Position numbers and translations under genes: made by a program | Part shown: positions 1 to 7,892 of the stretch, piece by piece | Numbering within the stretch: position 1 is the stretch's first letter | Layout of the letters: each line of letters starts with the position of its first letter | Notes under the pieces: generated by a model | Databases searched by the model: none | What the model saw: only the letters and a program-made list of their open reading frames with translations | Told to the model about the DNA's origin: nothing | NCBI RefSeq assembly: GCF_000190535.1 | Contig: NC_015160.1 | Location: 1,798,001 to 1,862,000 of the forward strand | Reading direction: 5' to 3' | DNA: 64,000 bases | Source: Odoribacter splanchnicus DSM 20712 | GTDB taxonomy: Bacteria > Bacteroidota > Bacteroidia > Bacteroidales > Marinifilaceae

Positions 1-386
1 TCTACCGTTCCTTTGTCCCAGACCGGCACGCTCCCGTCGGGATATTCGAACAGCAGAAACTCTTTTTTCCCTTTCCGGATGATCCCGGACAAACGGAAAG
101 CAGGAGGCTCTTCCGGAGAGGGAGAGGTTTGCACAGGCCGGGAAACCGGTACCGACTTTATTGCCGGACACTCCGGTTCCGGCAGGACTTCGACGAAAGG
201 GTCGCGATAATTCAACCGTAACGTGTCCTTTCCTACCGGATCAACCGGGGAAGGCGGCGAATATGCGGGAGCGACCGCTTTCCCCTCGCCGGTATAGCGT
301 ACCAACCGCCAGAGAATCCCTCCCCAAAGCCCTGCCGCCAATACGATAAGCACGGCCACGGTTTTCCGGTTTTGCAAGCCGTTCAT
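1..386 (-). CDS. PilP/GspC-like inner-membrane protein of type IV filament operon (partial)
   Basis: The frame opens at an ATG at 386 and runs off the left edge of the window, so only about 128 N-terminal residues are visible. It starts with a short basic stretch and one membrane segment (about residues 10-27, rich in V, L, I, A and G), followed by a proline-rich linker and the start of a small folded domain (about residues 95-128, pattern FRLSGIIRKGKKEFLLFEYP). A single N-terminal anchor, Pro-rich linker and small beta domain is the layout of GspC and PilP, which link the inner-membrane platform to the secretin. Its ATG overlaps the TGA of the preceding lipoprotein gene by four bases, so it belongs to the same operon. 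The assignment rests on layout and position only, because no family motif is visible in the part present. Confidence 0.6.
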   Translation of the reverse strand, partial: MNGLQNRKTVAVLIVLAAGLWGGILWRLVRYTGEGKAVAPAYSPPSPVDPVGKDTLRLNYRDPFVEVLPEPECPAIKSVPVSRPVQTSPSPEEPPAFRLSGIIRKGKKEFLLFEYPDGSVPVWDKGTV

Positions 387-772
387 GGTTCCTCCGCCAA
401 AGGTGAAACAATCAGCAGGCGAACGGCATATTCCCCTGCCCAGGCTGAGTTTTCGGCCCGTATTCCCCAAGTGTATACTCCCGGCTGAAAAGCATACTCA
501 TAACGGCACCCCGCCACCAACGTATCCAACAGGCAGGCTTCGGGCCGGCAGAAATCCGGAGTCGCTATCCGCAGGCGGTAAGCCGTCGCCCCTTCCAACG
601 GTTCCCACAAAAACAACTGCCGCGCCACCACGGTAGTCACACTGTCACCGGGAGCGAGCAGCCGGACCGGACAGCCCGTCAGGTCGGTCTCGAAAACATC
701 GTCACACCCTGACAGGAGCAACACTCCTCCCGCCAGGATTCCCATCCAGGTTTTCATTCGTTTCATTTTCAT
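383..772 (-). CDS. Small lipoprotein in type IV filament operon
   Basis: This 129-residue protein begins MKMKRMKTWMGILAGGV and has a lipobox ending LLLSGC at about residue 23, so it should be lipid-anchored. The rest looks like one beta-sandwich domain (pattern LFLWEPLEGATAYRLRIATP, then YTWGIRAENS), similar in outline to a fibronectin type III fold. A longer frame reaches 985, but the start at 772 is preferred because its ATG overlaps the TGA of the upstream PilO-like gene in an ATGA junction, and the signal peptide begins there. Its own stop overlaps the next gene in the same way. Position between PilO- and PilP-like genes suggests a pilotin-like or secretin-associated role, but no sequence motif proves this. 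Confidence 0.65.
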   Translation of the reverse strand: MKMKRMKTWMGILAGGVLLLSGCDDVFETDLTGCPVRLLAPGDSVTTVVARQLFLWEPLEGATAYRLRIATPDFCRPEACLLDTLVAGCRYEYAFQPGVYTWGIRAENSAWAGEYAVRLLIVSPLAEEP

Positions 773-1269
773 TCCTCCGTAATTTGTTGTATCCATAAAG
801 TCAATTGCAATTGCTTTTCCCGACGGCGGACATCGGTATGCAACCGGAAGCGGGCAGCCACCGGCCTCATCGCTTCCCCTTCCCGTTCCAAAGCGGCCAA
901 CACCTCCAACATCGGCAGGAAACCGCCGGCCAAGGTGAATTCGGCCGTGTAAAGTTTCCACCCCCGCTCCTCTCCGCTCAGCCAAGGCGTATAACCGAGC
1001 ACCGTCACACCACGCCCCTCACCCCATTGCCGTACCCGCTCCAACAAACGGCCGTCACGCAACAAAGCTTCCTTTTTCAAGCGGACAGCCAAGGTGTCGC
1101 CCGATGTTTCACGACACTGCCGCAGCTCCCGCAACACCGCTTCGTTCTGCCTGTAAGACCGCCACAGGGCGACAGGCTTCCTCCAACCGCCGAACCAGAC
1201 CGCTAAAGGCAGACCGAAAAGCAAGGCTGCCAAACCGATTTTCCCATACCGATAATTATTCCGTTCCAT
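769..1269 (-). CDS. PilO/GspM-like inner-membrane assembly protein
   Basis: This 166-residue protein has a short cytoplasmic N-terminus, one membrane helix (about residues 11-27, IGLAALLFGLPLAVWFG), a charged coiled-coil-like stretch (about 37-85) and a C-terminal alpha/beta region of about 70 residues with pattern WKLYTAEFTLAGGFLPMLEV. This is the layout of PilO and GspM, which pair with PilN/GspL in the inner-membrane platform of type IV pili and type II secretion systems. It overlaps the upstream PilN-like gene by 14 bases and the downstream lipoprotein gene by four. Identity is very low in this family, so the call rests on topology, size and gene order. Confidence 0.65.
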   Translation of the reverse strand: MERNNYRYGKIGLAALLFGLPLAVWFGGWRKPVALWRSYRQNEAVLRELRQCRETSGDTLAVRLKKEALLRDGRLLERVRQWGEGRGVTVLGYTPWLSGEERGWKLYTAEFTLAGGFLPMLEVLAALEREGEAMRPVAARFRLHTDVRRREKQLQLTLWIQQITEE

Positions 1270-2266
1270 GTCCCTGTTCTTTATCTGCCCGCCATACGAT
1301 ACTGATGCGGAAGGTGAAATCCGCCTTTTCCGTCCTACGGTCCAATCTTTCGAGCGTCACCCGCCATGAACGGCCTGCCCCGGACAGTTTTTCCGTAAAC
1401 AAAGCCACATCGGCCGGCTCCCGGGTATACCCCTCCACCATCACACACCCTTCTTTTAAAACCAAAGGCTTACCCGCCTCCACCCGCCGTTCGGGAGGAT
1501 TTGCCTCCAACCGGACAAGGGTGACACCCCGAGGCACTGCGGCGGCAATCCGGTCGAACAGCGGAGCCAAACGCCCGCCTCCGGTCAGCATCCGCGACAT
1601 TCTCCCGGCCCTCTCCTCGTCGTCCCGACGCAACTGGATCTTCCGTTGCCATAACGACAGTTCCTCCTCCTGCTGCAAAACCTGCCGCCGTAAAGCGGTC
1701 TGCAAAGGATAAGCGATTCCCGACAGGACCAAGGCCGCCAAGAGTACAGGCCACTTCAAGCGTTTCAGCAAAAGGGCCGCTATCACCTGCTGCTCTTTCT
1801 TGCCCTTGCGCCAATATTTCCATGTCTGCCAATGCCGGTAAGTTTGCTCTACCCACGCTTCCAAATCCAGCACACCGGCAACTGCCGACAAGGAAATTCC
1901 GGCCATCGCCCATCCCTCCTGTTCCCACTTTTCCAACCACGATACAACTTCCACCCTACGCACAAACACCAACAGACGCTTTTCCCCTACCTCTTTCCAT
2001 TCCCACAGGAATTCATCTCCTGCCGTCACCCTTCCGGCCCAATCCGTCTTCCCGGTACAATCCTTCGCAATCACCCCGTACCCGGTGAACAATACCAATA
2101 CCGGCCATCGCCCCGGTTGTATGCCGTCGGCCCGCTCGAGGCATACCTTTTTCCTCTTCCAGTATCCCCGGTAATACACGACATCCGGGTCGGCCTCCTT
2201 TTTCAAAGTGACGACCACCACCGCAAAACGGTTCAACAGGCTCCGTAATCCATTGCTCGGTTTCAT
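1256..2266 (-). CDS. PilN/GspL-like inner-membrane assembly protein
   Basis: This 336-residue protein has a soluble N-terminal half of about 165 residues, one membrane helix at about 170-190 (LKWPVLLAALVLSGIAYPL), a coiled-coil-like segment and a C-terminal ferredoxin-like domain (about 235-325) with the pattern AAAVPRGVTLVRLE followed by MVEGYTREPADVALF. That C-terminal pattern is typical of PilN. The N-terminal half would take the place of GspL or PilM, which recruit the assembly ATPase, and no separate PilM gene is present. The ATG at 2266 shares one base with the secretin TGA. The protein should sit in the inner membrane with its C-terminus in the periplasm. Confidence 0.75.
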   Translation of the reverse strand: MKPSNGLRSLLNRFAVVVVTLKKEADPDVVYYRGYWKRKKVCLERADGIQPGRWPVLVLFTGYGVIAKDCTGKTDWAGRVTAGDEFLWEWKEVGEKRLLVFVRRVEVVSWLEKWEQEGWAMAGISLSAVAGVLDLEAWVEQTYRHWQTWKYWRKGKKEQQVIAALLLKRLKWPVLLAALVLSGIAYPLQTALRRQVLQQEEELSLWQRKIQLRRDDEERAGRMSRMLTGGGRLAPLFDRIAAAVPRGVTLVRLEANPPERRVEAGKPLVLKEGCVMVEGYTREPADVALFTEKLSGAGRSWRVTLERLDRRTEKADFTFRISIVWRADKEQGHGTE

Positions 2267-4158
2267 CAGAATATCACGGTCGGTTTGATAAATATGCTCA
2301 ACTTCTCATCCACCTTATTGTCTGTGGATACACCGAACAACCATTTCAACACCGGAATCCGGGCAATCAGCGGCAAACCGCTGGAACCTTTCTCGCGGGT
2401 ATTGCGGTCGATGCCGCCCAACAGCACCATATCCTCGTTGTCCACCCGGATCCGGGATTTAAAACTGCGGGTAGCCGTCCCCGGCGGGGCGTCCTTCTCT
2501 TCACGGGCGGTAAATTCGCTCTGTTCGATTTCGATCGTCAGGGTGATTTTTCCGTCACTGCTGACATAAGGGACGATTTTCAGGCTTAAATCGGCCTCCG
2601 TACTCTTCCAGGTATAGGATTCGGACTGAATGGGATTCTGCGTGCCCATGATGTTATTCTGCACCTCTTTGTAATAACGGGTTTCCCCGCTCTTTAAGCT
2701 CGCCTCATGACCGTTCAGGGTAGACAATTTGGGAGTGGAGCGCAATTCCAATGTCCCCGCCTCTTCCAATGCCTTCAAGGTGAGATAAAAGTTGGGCGTC
2801 ACTTTTCCCAGATTCACACTGCCGAAACCGTTAAAACTGTGAATCAACCGGTTGACCGACGCCGCGGATAAAGTAAAATCCACCCCGGGACTAAGCCTTC
2901 CGGCCGTCTTTACCGGTTTTTCTCCCAAACCGGCCGTTATCCCTGCTTCCCGAAGGCTGCTTTTCTTCGAATCGACAATCAGCACTTCAATGGTAATCAG
3001 TGGCACCGTCCGGTCAATCGCTCCGACAAACTGCCGGAGCGAGGCAATCTGCCGGCTGGTGCCCGAAACGATAAGGCTGTTCTGTTCGGCAAAAGCACCG
3101 ATTTGCATATCGGCCTTCAAGGCTTCGGGTATAAGCTCGGGAACATTCTCCACCGTCCGGTAGCGCAACGGAATGACAGCCGTGGTACGCAAGATTTTCT
3201 GCTGTTCCTGAGCCCCGAAAAGATAAACGCCGTTCTCTTCCCGGAAAAGAAAAGGCGTCCCCGCAAACAGCACATGGAAAAGCGAAGGAATATCGACATC
3301 GCGGACATACAAGGAAACCTGCCGGTTAAGCGGCGCAAGGAACATCCGGTCGAGATTCGCCTGCCGGCATACTTCGGTGACAATATCCTGAATACTTCCC
3401 CGTTGAATCGAAACGGTAGCTTTGCCCGTACTGTCCACCCGGACCTGGTCGGCAGTAAAAAAGTGCCGGGGCTGGAAAGATACCGTCTTGTCCTGTGCCC
3501 CTGCCTCTCCTGCCAGCAAATGCCAGTATTTTCCATCCCGGCGCTCCGCCGTCAGACCGTTCGACACCGCCAACGCCTCTATCGCCTCACTGACCGGTAA
3601 TCCGTTGATAAATCCCGACACCTGCCGGCCATACAAGTTTTGGGGAATGACAATCTTTTCACCGGTAAGCCGGGCAATCTCACGCACCGCTTCCACCAAT
3701 CCCTCCCCCTGCAAATCATACGACAATTCCCGCTTCAGGCTATCGTATCCGACTTTTATCACAGGAGGCGGGGAAGGCAAAGGCAGCGGGTCGCTCACAG
3801 AAACAATATTTCCGACCACCTCGATTTCCAACCGATATTCCCGGCAGAGATACGCAAGCAAATCCACGACCCGGACCCGGTTAAAATGGCAGGTCACCAA
3901 CGGATGTTCAGCGGTTTTTACACACAAGTTCACCCCGTTGGTTTTGGCCACATTCCGCAACAATTCCCCCAAGGGCAACCTACCCGCGGAAAGGTCTATC
4001 TCCGTCCCATACGCCGGGTCGGCCAGGAGCAACGAATCCAATCGCCGGCCGATTGTTTCCAATCTCAGCGAATCCTGCGGAGGCCGGGCATTTACGGTTG
4101 TCGCCGTCATCCAGACAAGCAACAACGCAGCAAACCATTTTTTTCTGTTCATAAGCAT
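2266..4158 (-). CDS. Type II/IV secretin (GspD/PilQ family)
   Basis: This 630-residue outer-membrane secretin should form the gated channel of the filament machine. It has an N-terminal signal peptide (about residues 1-25), an STN-like N0 domain (about 55-125, LAYLCREYRLEIEV), further N-domains, and a C-terminal secretin domain from about 390 to 630. The hallmark C-terminal pattern is present: VLLGGIDRNTREKGSSGLP, then IPVLKWLFG, then KLSIFIKPTVI. The protein ends just after this, without a C-terminal S-domain, so any pilotin must bind elsewhere. An ATG at 4152 would give the ATGA overlap with the ATPase stop seen at other junctions in this operon and is as plausible as the one at 4158. Confidence 0.93.
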   Translation of the reverse strand: MLMNRKKWFAALLLVWMTATTVNARPPQDSLRLETIGRRLDSLLLADPAYGTEIDLSAGRLPLGELLRNVAKTNGVNLCVKTAEHPLVTCHFNRVRVVDLLAYLCREYRLEIEVVGNIVSVSDPLPLPSPPPVIKVGYDSLKRELSYDLQGEGLVEAVREIARLTGEKIVIPQNLYGRQVSGFINGLPVSEAIEALAVSNGLTAERRDGKYWHLLAGEAGAQDKTVSFQPRHFFTADQVRVDSTGKATVSIQRGSIQDIVTEVCRQANLDRMFLAPLNRQVSLYVRDVDIPSLFHVLFAGTPFLFREENGVYLFGAQEQQKILRTTAVIPLRYRTVENVPELIPEALKADMQIGAFAEQNSLIVSGTSRQIASLRQFVGAIDRTVPLITIEVLIVDSKKSSLREAGITAGLGEKPVKTAGRLSPGVDFTLSAASVNRLIHSFNGFGSVNLGKVTPNFYLTLKALEEAGTLELRSTPKLSTLNGHEASLKSGETRYYKEVQNNIMGTQNPIQSESYTWKSTEADLSLKIVPYVSSDGKITLTIEIEQSEFTAREEKDAPPGTATRSFKSRIRVDNEDMVLLGGIDRNTREKGSSGLPLIARIPVLKWLFGVSTDNKVDEKLSIFIKPTVIF

Positions 4159-5522
4159 TCGTTTAATAAAGGCAACACTTCTTCGTAGGAGGTCAGGCCT
4201 TGTTCCACCAATTCAAGAGCCGACGCACGCAACGTACGGATTCCCAATCGTTCCGGATCGACCGCAACCTCCTCTGTCCGCCGGATAGCGGAAGCCAACC
4301 GGTCATCTACGGGCAACACCTCATATATGGCTTTCCGTCCGGCATATCCCGTATCGTAACAAGCCTCACAGCCTACAGCCCGAAAGCCGTGCCGGTCATC
4401 CCGGGGAACTTTGCAATGCGGACACAACAGCCGCACCAACCGTTGGGCTACACACAAAACAAGGGTATCGGCAAGCAGATAAGGATGTACCCCCATATCC
4501 GTCAACCGCGACACACATCCCCAGGCGCTGTTGGTATGGATAGTCGAAAAGATCAGATGTCCTGTCAAGGCACTGCGAATCGCCATCTGTGCCGTATCGG
4601 CGTCCCGGATTTCTCCCAACATGACGATATCGGGATCCTGCCGCAGGAATGTCCGCAAAGCCGCCGAAAAAGTCAGTCCGATATCTTCCCTCAACTGCAC
4701 CTGATTTACCCCTTCCAAAGTATATTCCACCGGGTCTTCTATAGTGAGGATATTCCGGGTCGTCTCATTCAGCAAGCGGAGGGTGGCATATAAGGTGGTG
4801 CTCTTCCCCGATCCCGTAGGCCCGCAAATCAACACCAATCCATGCGGCTTACGGACCGCCCCTAAGTAATCCCTCAACTGACGCGTATCGAACCCTAAGT
4901 TGTCCAATTCCAGCAATTCGGCATGGCGGGTCAGCAGACGCAACACCACCTTTTCTCCGTGGATAACCGGCAACACGGAAACCCGCACATCGAAACGGGC
5001 TTCGTCGTGGTGATAAAAAATACGGCCATCCTGCGGCAGACGCTTTTCGGAAATATCCAGGTTCGCCAGAATCTTAATCTGATTGACCACCGATGCGTAG
5101 TTTCCTTTCTCGATGACATGCCGCTCGATGAGCTGCCCGTCGATACGGAAACGCACCCGGCAAATATGCTCGTAGGGTTCGAAATGAATGTCGCTGGCAT
5201 AATTCCGGTAAGCATCATCGATCAAATCGTACAGGAAACCGGAATGTCCTGCGACAAACTGTTTCGTTGCCTCTCTCCCGGTTTTCCGATAGCAGCGATG
5301 AATCAACCGGCGGAACTCTTCCGGTGCCATCGGCTCGACAACAAGGGTGTTTCCGGTCAATACTTCCAGTTCCTCCATCACCTGCGTATAATCACGGCCT
5401 TCTTCTCCGTAACAAACCAATACCTTGCCGCGAAAAGCACAGGGTATCACCCGGTATTCCCAGGCCTCAGCCGCCGAAAGCCGGTCCAGGACCTCCGTCG
5501 CAATACATCGTTCAGTATCCAT
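4149..5522 (-). CDS. GspE/PilB-family filament assembly ATPase
   Basis: This 457-residue cytoplasmic ATPase powers extension of type IV filaments or type II pseudopili. It carries the full motif set: Walker A GPTGSGKST (about residue 233), Asp box TIEDPVEY, Walker B VMLGEIRDADT, His box HLIFSTIHTN, and the two CxxC pairs of the zinc site (CPHC at about 366, CEAC at about 383). The N-terminal MshEN-like region is short. No second ATPase of the retraction (PilT) type is visible here, which favours a secretion-type or non-retracting filament, although it could be encoded elsewhere. It overlaps the prepilin peptidase gene by 11 bases and the secretin gene by about 10. Confidence 0.95.
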   Translation of the reverse strand: MDTERCIATEVLDRLSAAEAWEYRVIPCAFRGKVLVCYGEEGRDYTQVMEELEVLTGNTLVVEPMAPEEFRRLIHRCYRKTGREATKQFVAGHSGFLYDLIDDAYRNYASDIHFEPYEHICRVRFRIDGQLIERHVIEKGNYASVVNQIKILANLDISEKRLPQDGRIFYHHDEARFDVRVSVLPVIHGEKVVLRLLTRHAELLELDNLGFDTRQLRDYLGAVRKPHGLVLICGPTGSGKSTTLYATLRLLNETTRNILTIEDPVEYTLEGVNQVQLREDIGLTFSAALRTFLRQDPDIVMLGEIRDADTAQMAIRSALTGHLIFSTIHTNSAWGCVSRLTDMGVHPYLLADTLVLCVAQRLVRLLCPHCKVPRDDRHGFRAVGCEACYDTGYAGRKAIYEVLPVDDRLASAIRRTEEVAVDPERLGIRTLRASALELVEQGLTSYEEVLPLLNECL

Positions 5523-5967
5523 ACATCCGAAAAAATAAAACAGGTAAATAACAAATTCCTATCATGCTGACCAACGGAATGGTAGCAGAATGATTTTTCC
5601 CCGATATCAACCAATATATCAGCGATATGCCGAACGACACCAACAGAAAAACCAAAAACAGCCGCAAAGCAAAAACCGGCAGGAAACACACCAAAAAAGC
5701 CACATCCCCTTTTCCAATCCACCCTGTCCGGACACCCTTCCTACCCGGCCGAAGCCACCGGAACCAAATGCCGGTACCCACTCCCCAAACAGCCAACAGC
5801 AGGAAATTTTCCAATACTCTTTCCGCAAAAACCGCCGTACCCGACTCCGCTATACAGATGCCCCATTGAATGCCGCCGAATGCCAATAGGGCCGGCACCC
5901 CCACCTGCCGTTCCCGGAAATCCGACCGGATCAGTACCAACAGAGGCCACAATAAAAGCACTTCCAT
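5512..5967 (-). CDS. Minimal prepilin peptidase (A24 family)
   Basis: This 151-residue polytopic membrane protein should be the aspartic peptidase that trims the leader of the adjacent pilin. Both catalytic aspartates of the A24 family can be placed: the first in RSDFRERQV (D16) and the second in the GxGD-type motif IGKGDVAF (D88). About four to five hydrophobic segments are visible. It lacks the N-terminal N-methyltransferase domain with paired cysteines found in full-length PilD/GspO, so it resembles the short TadV/FppA-like or archaeal-type enzymes. It begins five bases after the pilin stop and overlaps the ATPase start. Confidence 0.85.
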   Translation of the reverse strand: MEVLLLWPLLVLIRSDFRERQVGVPALLAFGGIQWGICIAESGTAVFAERVLENFLLLAVWGVGTGIWFRWLRPGRKGVRTGWIGKGDVAFLVCFLPVFALRLFLVFLLVSFGISLIYWLISGKNHSATIPLVSMIGICYLPVLFFRMYGY

Positions 5968-5972
5968 CGCCG

Positions 5973-6383
5973 TCAGTCTTTGGTGATTTCCTTTAACTCC
6001 TTGTCCTGGTCGATTTCCCAGACATTGTATACTCCATCGCCGTCAAAGTCTACGACAGCCGTGGCCGTAGCCCGGAATCCCCGTTCGTCGGCCGATACAA
6101 TTTCAATGCGGTAATTGGCATTTCCTCCTTCCGTCACCAAGCGGGCATGCTCGAAACCGACTTCTTCCAACGAAGCGGAATAACGCGACCGGATATAGAA
6201 ATAACTCTTTTCCAGCGTATGCAGGAAAACCAGCTGCTGTTGCGCTTCCATACTTTTGGCCTTGGAAATCAACGGCATCAGATTAGGCAAAGCAATCAGC
6301 ACCAGAATGCCGATGATCACCAACACGACTAATAATTCAGGCAAGGAAAAGGCCTGCCATTTCCGTTTCAGAACCGTATTCAT
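5973..6383 (-). CDS. Type IV pilin / GspG-like pseudopilin
   Basis: This 136-residue protein has the class III leader and N-terminal helix of type IV pilins: a basic leader of 11 residues, then AFSLPELLVVLVIIGIL, with Glu at +5 of the predicted mature protein (residue 16). The residue before the cleavage site is Ala rather than the usual Gly. The globular part contains an Asp-rich loop DFDGDGVYNVWEIDQ near the C-terminus, which resembles the calcium-binding loop of major pseudopilins (GspG). It is the only pilin-like gene visible in the window and is the first gene of the machine operon, so it is probably the major subunit. Gene order and the Asp-rich loop favour a T2SS-like or stable filament. 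Confidence 0.9.
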   Translation of the reverse strand: MNTVLKRKWQAFSLPELLVVLVIIGILVLIALPNLMPLISKAKSMEAQQQLVFLHTLEKSYFYIRSRYSASLEEVGFEHARLVTEGGNANYRIEIVSADERGFRATATAVVDFDGDGVYNVWEIDQDKELKEITKD

Positions 6384-6435
6384 ATCATTCAGTTTTTATC
6401 TTTCACAATGTAAATACAATCCTTCGGATAAGTAT

Positions 6436-6475
6436 TGGCATTCCAATGGCATTCCAATGGCATTCCGATGGCAAT
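6436..6475. promoter_or_regulatory. 11-bp tandem repeats upstream of pilin gene
   Basis: Three head-to-tail copies of the unit TGGCATTCCAA lie at 6436-6446, 6447-6457 and 6458-6468 (the last with one change), and a partial fourth ends at 6475. They sit between the regulator stop (6490) and the pilin start (6383). The 11-bp period places each copy on the same helix face, as in direct-repeat boxes of OmpR/PhoB-family regulators. They end about 24 bases upstream of a poor -7-like element at 6405-6412, where an activator would contact polymerase. Binding by the adjacent regulator is inferred. Confidence 0.65.
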
Positions 6476-6489
6476 CTATTGCCCTATTG

Positions 6490-7173
6490 TTAAAAAACAT
6501 CCAGGTCTTCAAGCATATACCCGCGCTTGTATACATTCGTAATCGTCAAACCCGAATCTTCTCCCAATATATGGCGCAACCGTCCTATACATTTACACAA
6601 ATAAGTCTTCGTATCGGCATTGTATTCAAACCAATAGATTCCGATCAACTCCTCGTAAGCAACCACTTTCCCTTTATTCCGGGCTAAAAGTTCGAGTACC
6701 CGGAATTCACATTCACTCAGGAGCAATGACCCGTTAGGCAGAAACAGCCGCTGTGAGGCAACGGCCAAATGTACCTGCCTGTTCAATACATATTCTTTTT
6801 CTACCTGCCAGCCGGCATAGCGAAACCAAGCCTGTAAATAAGCTTTCAGTTCACGGGAAGTAAAATGAGTGATGTAATTGTCGGCTCCTTCGCCGAGAGC
6901 CATTTCAATCTCCTCATCCGCCATGGGGTGTCCTTTTACAAAAATGACCGTTTTCCGGTCCTCCAGGCGGATCCGCCGTAAAATCCGGTACAAACCGTCA
7001 TAATTATTCTCCAATACGATGGCTTTTGTCTGCCCGGAATCATAATACAGGAAAGCATCGGCATTGGTTTTCACTACTTCTACCTTGTAGTTCCCTATTT
7101 TCACGACTTTCAGAATCTCTTCCGCGATTACCGCTCTTTTCTCGACAATGATAATTTTTTCCATACAGTTCAT
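6490..7173 (-). CDS. OmpR-family transcriptional regulator with degenerate receiver domain
   Basis: This 227-residue protein has a receiver-like domain (about 1-120) and an OmpR-type winged helix at the C-terminus (about 130-225, pattern LSECEFRVLELLARNKGKVV, later GRLRHILGED and NVYKRGYML). The receiver lacks the phosphorylation site: the acidic pair after beta-1 is replaced in IIIVEKRAV, the phospho-acceptor Asp position reads VLENN (Glu or Asn), the beta-4 Ser/Thr is absent in VIFVKG, and the beta-5 Lys is His in YITHF. It therefore cannot be switched by a normal histidine kinase, and none is nearby. It is directly upstream of the filament operon on the same strand, so it is probably that operon's dedicated regulator. 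Start could also be the ATG at 7164. Confidence 0.88.
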   Translation of the reverse strand: MNCMEKIIIVEKRAVIAEEILKVVKIGNYKVEVVKTNADAFLYYDSGQTKAIVLENNYDGLYRILRRIRLEDRKTVIFVKGHPMADEEIEMALGEGADNYITHFTSRELKAYLQAWFRYAGWQVEKEYVLNRQVHLAVASQRLFLPNGSLLLSECEFRVLELLARNKGKVVAYEELIGIYWFEYNADTKTYLCKCIGRLRHILGEDSGLTITNVYKRGYMLEDLDVF

Positions 7174-7339
7174 TGTTAATAATTAGTTTTTTATTACAAC
7201 TATTAACATTAACTATGATAAATGAGTTTTACAAATTTCAAAGCGAAATAAATCAGGTAACTATACACCATTTTACTGTCATATTCTTTCACAATATCAT
7301 CTCTGCTGAAACAAAATATTCGGAAGAGCAATTCAAAAA

Positions 7340-7375
7340 CTAAAAAAAAGCCGGAGAACTTTTTCATCTCCGGCT
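7340..7375 (-). terminator. Rho-independent terminator
   Basis: A perfect 9-bp stem AGCCGGAGA/TCTCCGGCT spans 7349-7375 with a 9-base loop. On the minus strand it is followed by a run of eight T. It would end transcripts coming from the FecR gene and gene fragment at 7499-9038 before the regulator gene. Confidence 0.8.
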
Positions 7376-7413
7376 TGGGGGCTTTCGGCTTTAAAATAAA
7401 ATCCCAGGTTTAT

Positions 7414-7493
7414 GAGGAGTTCCGCCGGTTGAAGGAAAGCCTTAACGGACCGGTCTAACGGTATAAAAACCGGAATCGGAATAGAAAGAAAAA
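7414..7493 (+). repeat. Dispersed non-coding repeat, copy A
   Basis: About 80 bases beginning GAGGAGTTCCGCCGGT and ending GGAATCGGAATAGAAAGAAA match the reverse complement of 21021-21114. The match is near-identical at both ends; the other copy carries an extra block of about 14 bases in the middle and a 3-base insertion. The copy abuts the stop of the gene fragment at 7499. No open frame is shared intact between the copies, so this is probably a dispersed intergenic element or a mobile-element remnant. Confidence 0.65.
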
Positions 7494-7498
7494 TAAAC

Positions 7499-7864
7499 CT
7501 ACTTTACAGACTTCAACGGACTGAGGAGATAATCGATATATTCCTTCATTTGTGTACCTACAGTAGTATTGGGTTGGGCATCTTTGGCGATACGGGCTGC
7601 TGCGCGGGCTTTTGCTTCGTCACCGACCACGACGTAAGCGAGTACGCGCATCTCGGCAGCATTCCAGGGATTACTCTCACTGATGAAACGCTCTGTCCAT
7701 TCCGTCAGGACAGGACGACGCCCCTCAGCAGAGAGCTGTCCTTCCTGCAATTGGTCGAACAGAGTATAGAGCACGGGGACCACAAACCACAGGTCATGCC
7801 CCCTATAGCGGCTCATCATTTCTCCGGCCCGACGAAAACCGTCGGCATAATCTCTAACGCTCAA
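7499..7864 (-). pseudogene. Gene fragment of unknown family
   Basis: An open frame of 121 codons with credible protein composition (for example WTERFISESNPWNAAEMRVL and GDEAKARAAARIAKDAQPN) begins at a TTG, and a TAA lies only four codons upstream in the same frame. The first internal ATG is at about codon 16. It starts shortly after the FecR stop, where a SusC gene would be expected. The text looks like the all-helical C-terminal end of a larger protein, so this is probably a remnant left by a deletion. I do not recognise the family. It could instead be a small intact gene with a rare start codon. Confidence 0.4.
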
Positions 7865-7892
7865 ACTGCGAACTTAGATGAAACACTATGTT

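Noticed and set aside
3422..4288. Plus-strand 288-codon frame opposite the secretin gene
   Set aside because: Antisense shadow of a gene with clear secretin motifs; low-complexity Ser/Arg/Thr-rich translation.
1..6383. Tad-type or archaeal-type pilus instead of a T2SS/T4P-like machine
   Set aside because: There is no TadA/CpaF-type ATPase, TadB/C pair or Flp pilin; the ATPase has the GspE/PilB zinc motif and the pilin has a GspG-like Asp-rich loop.
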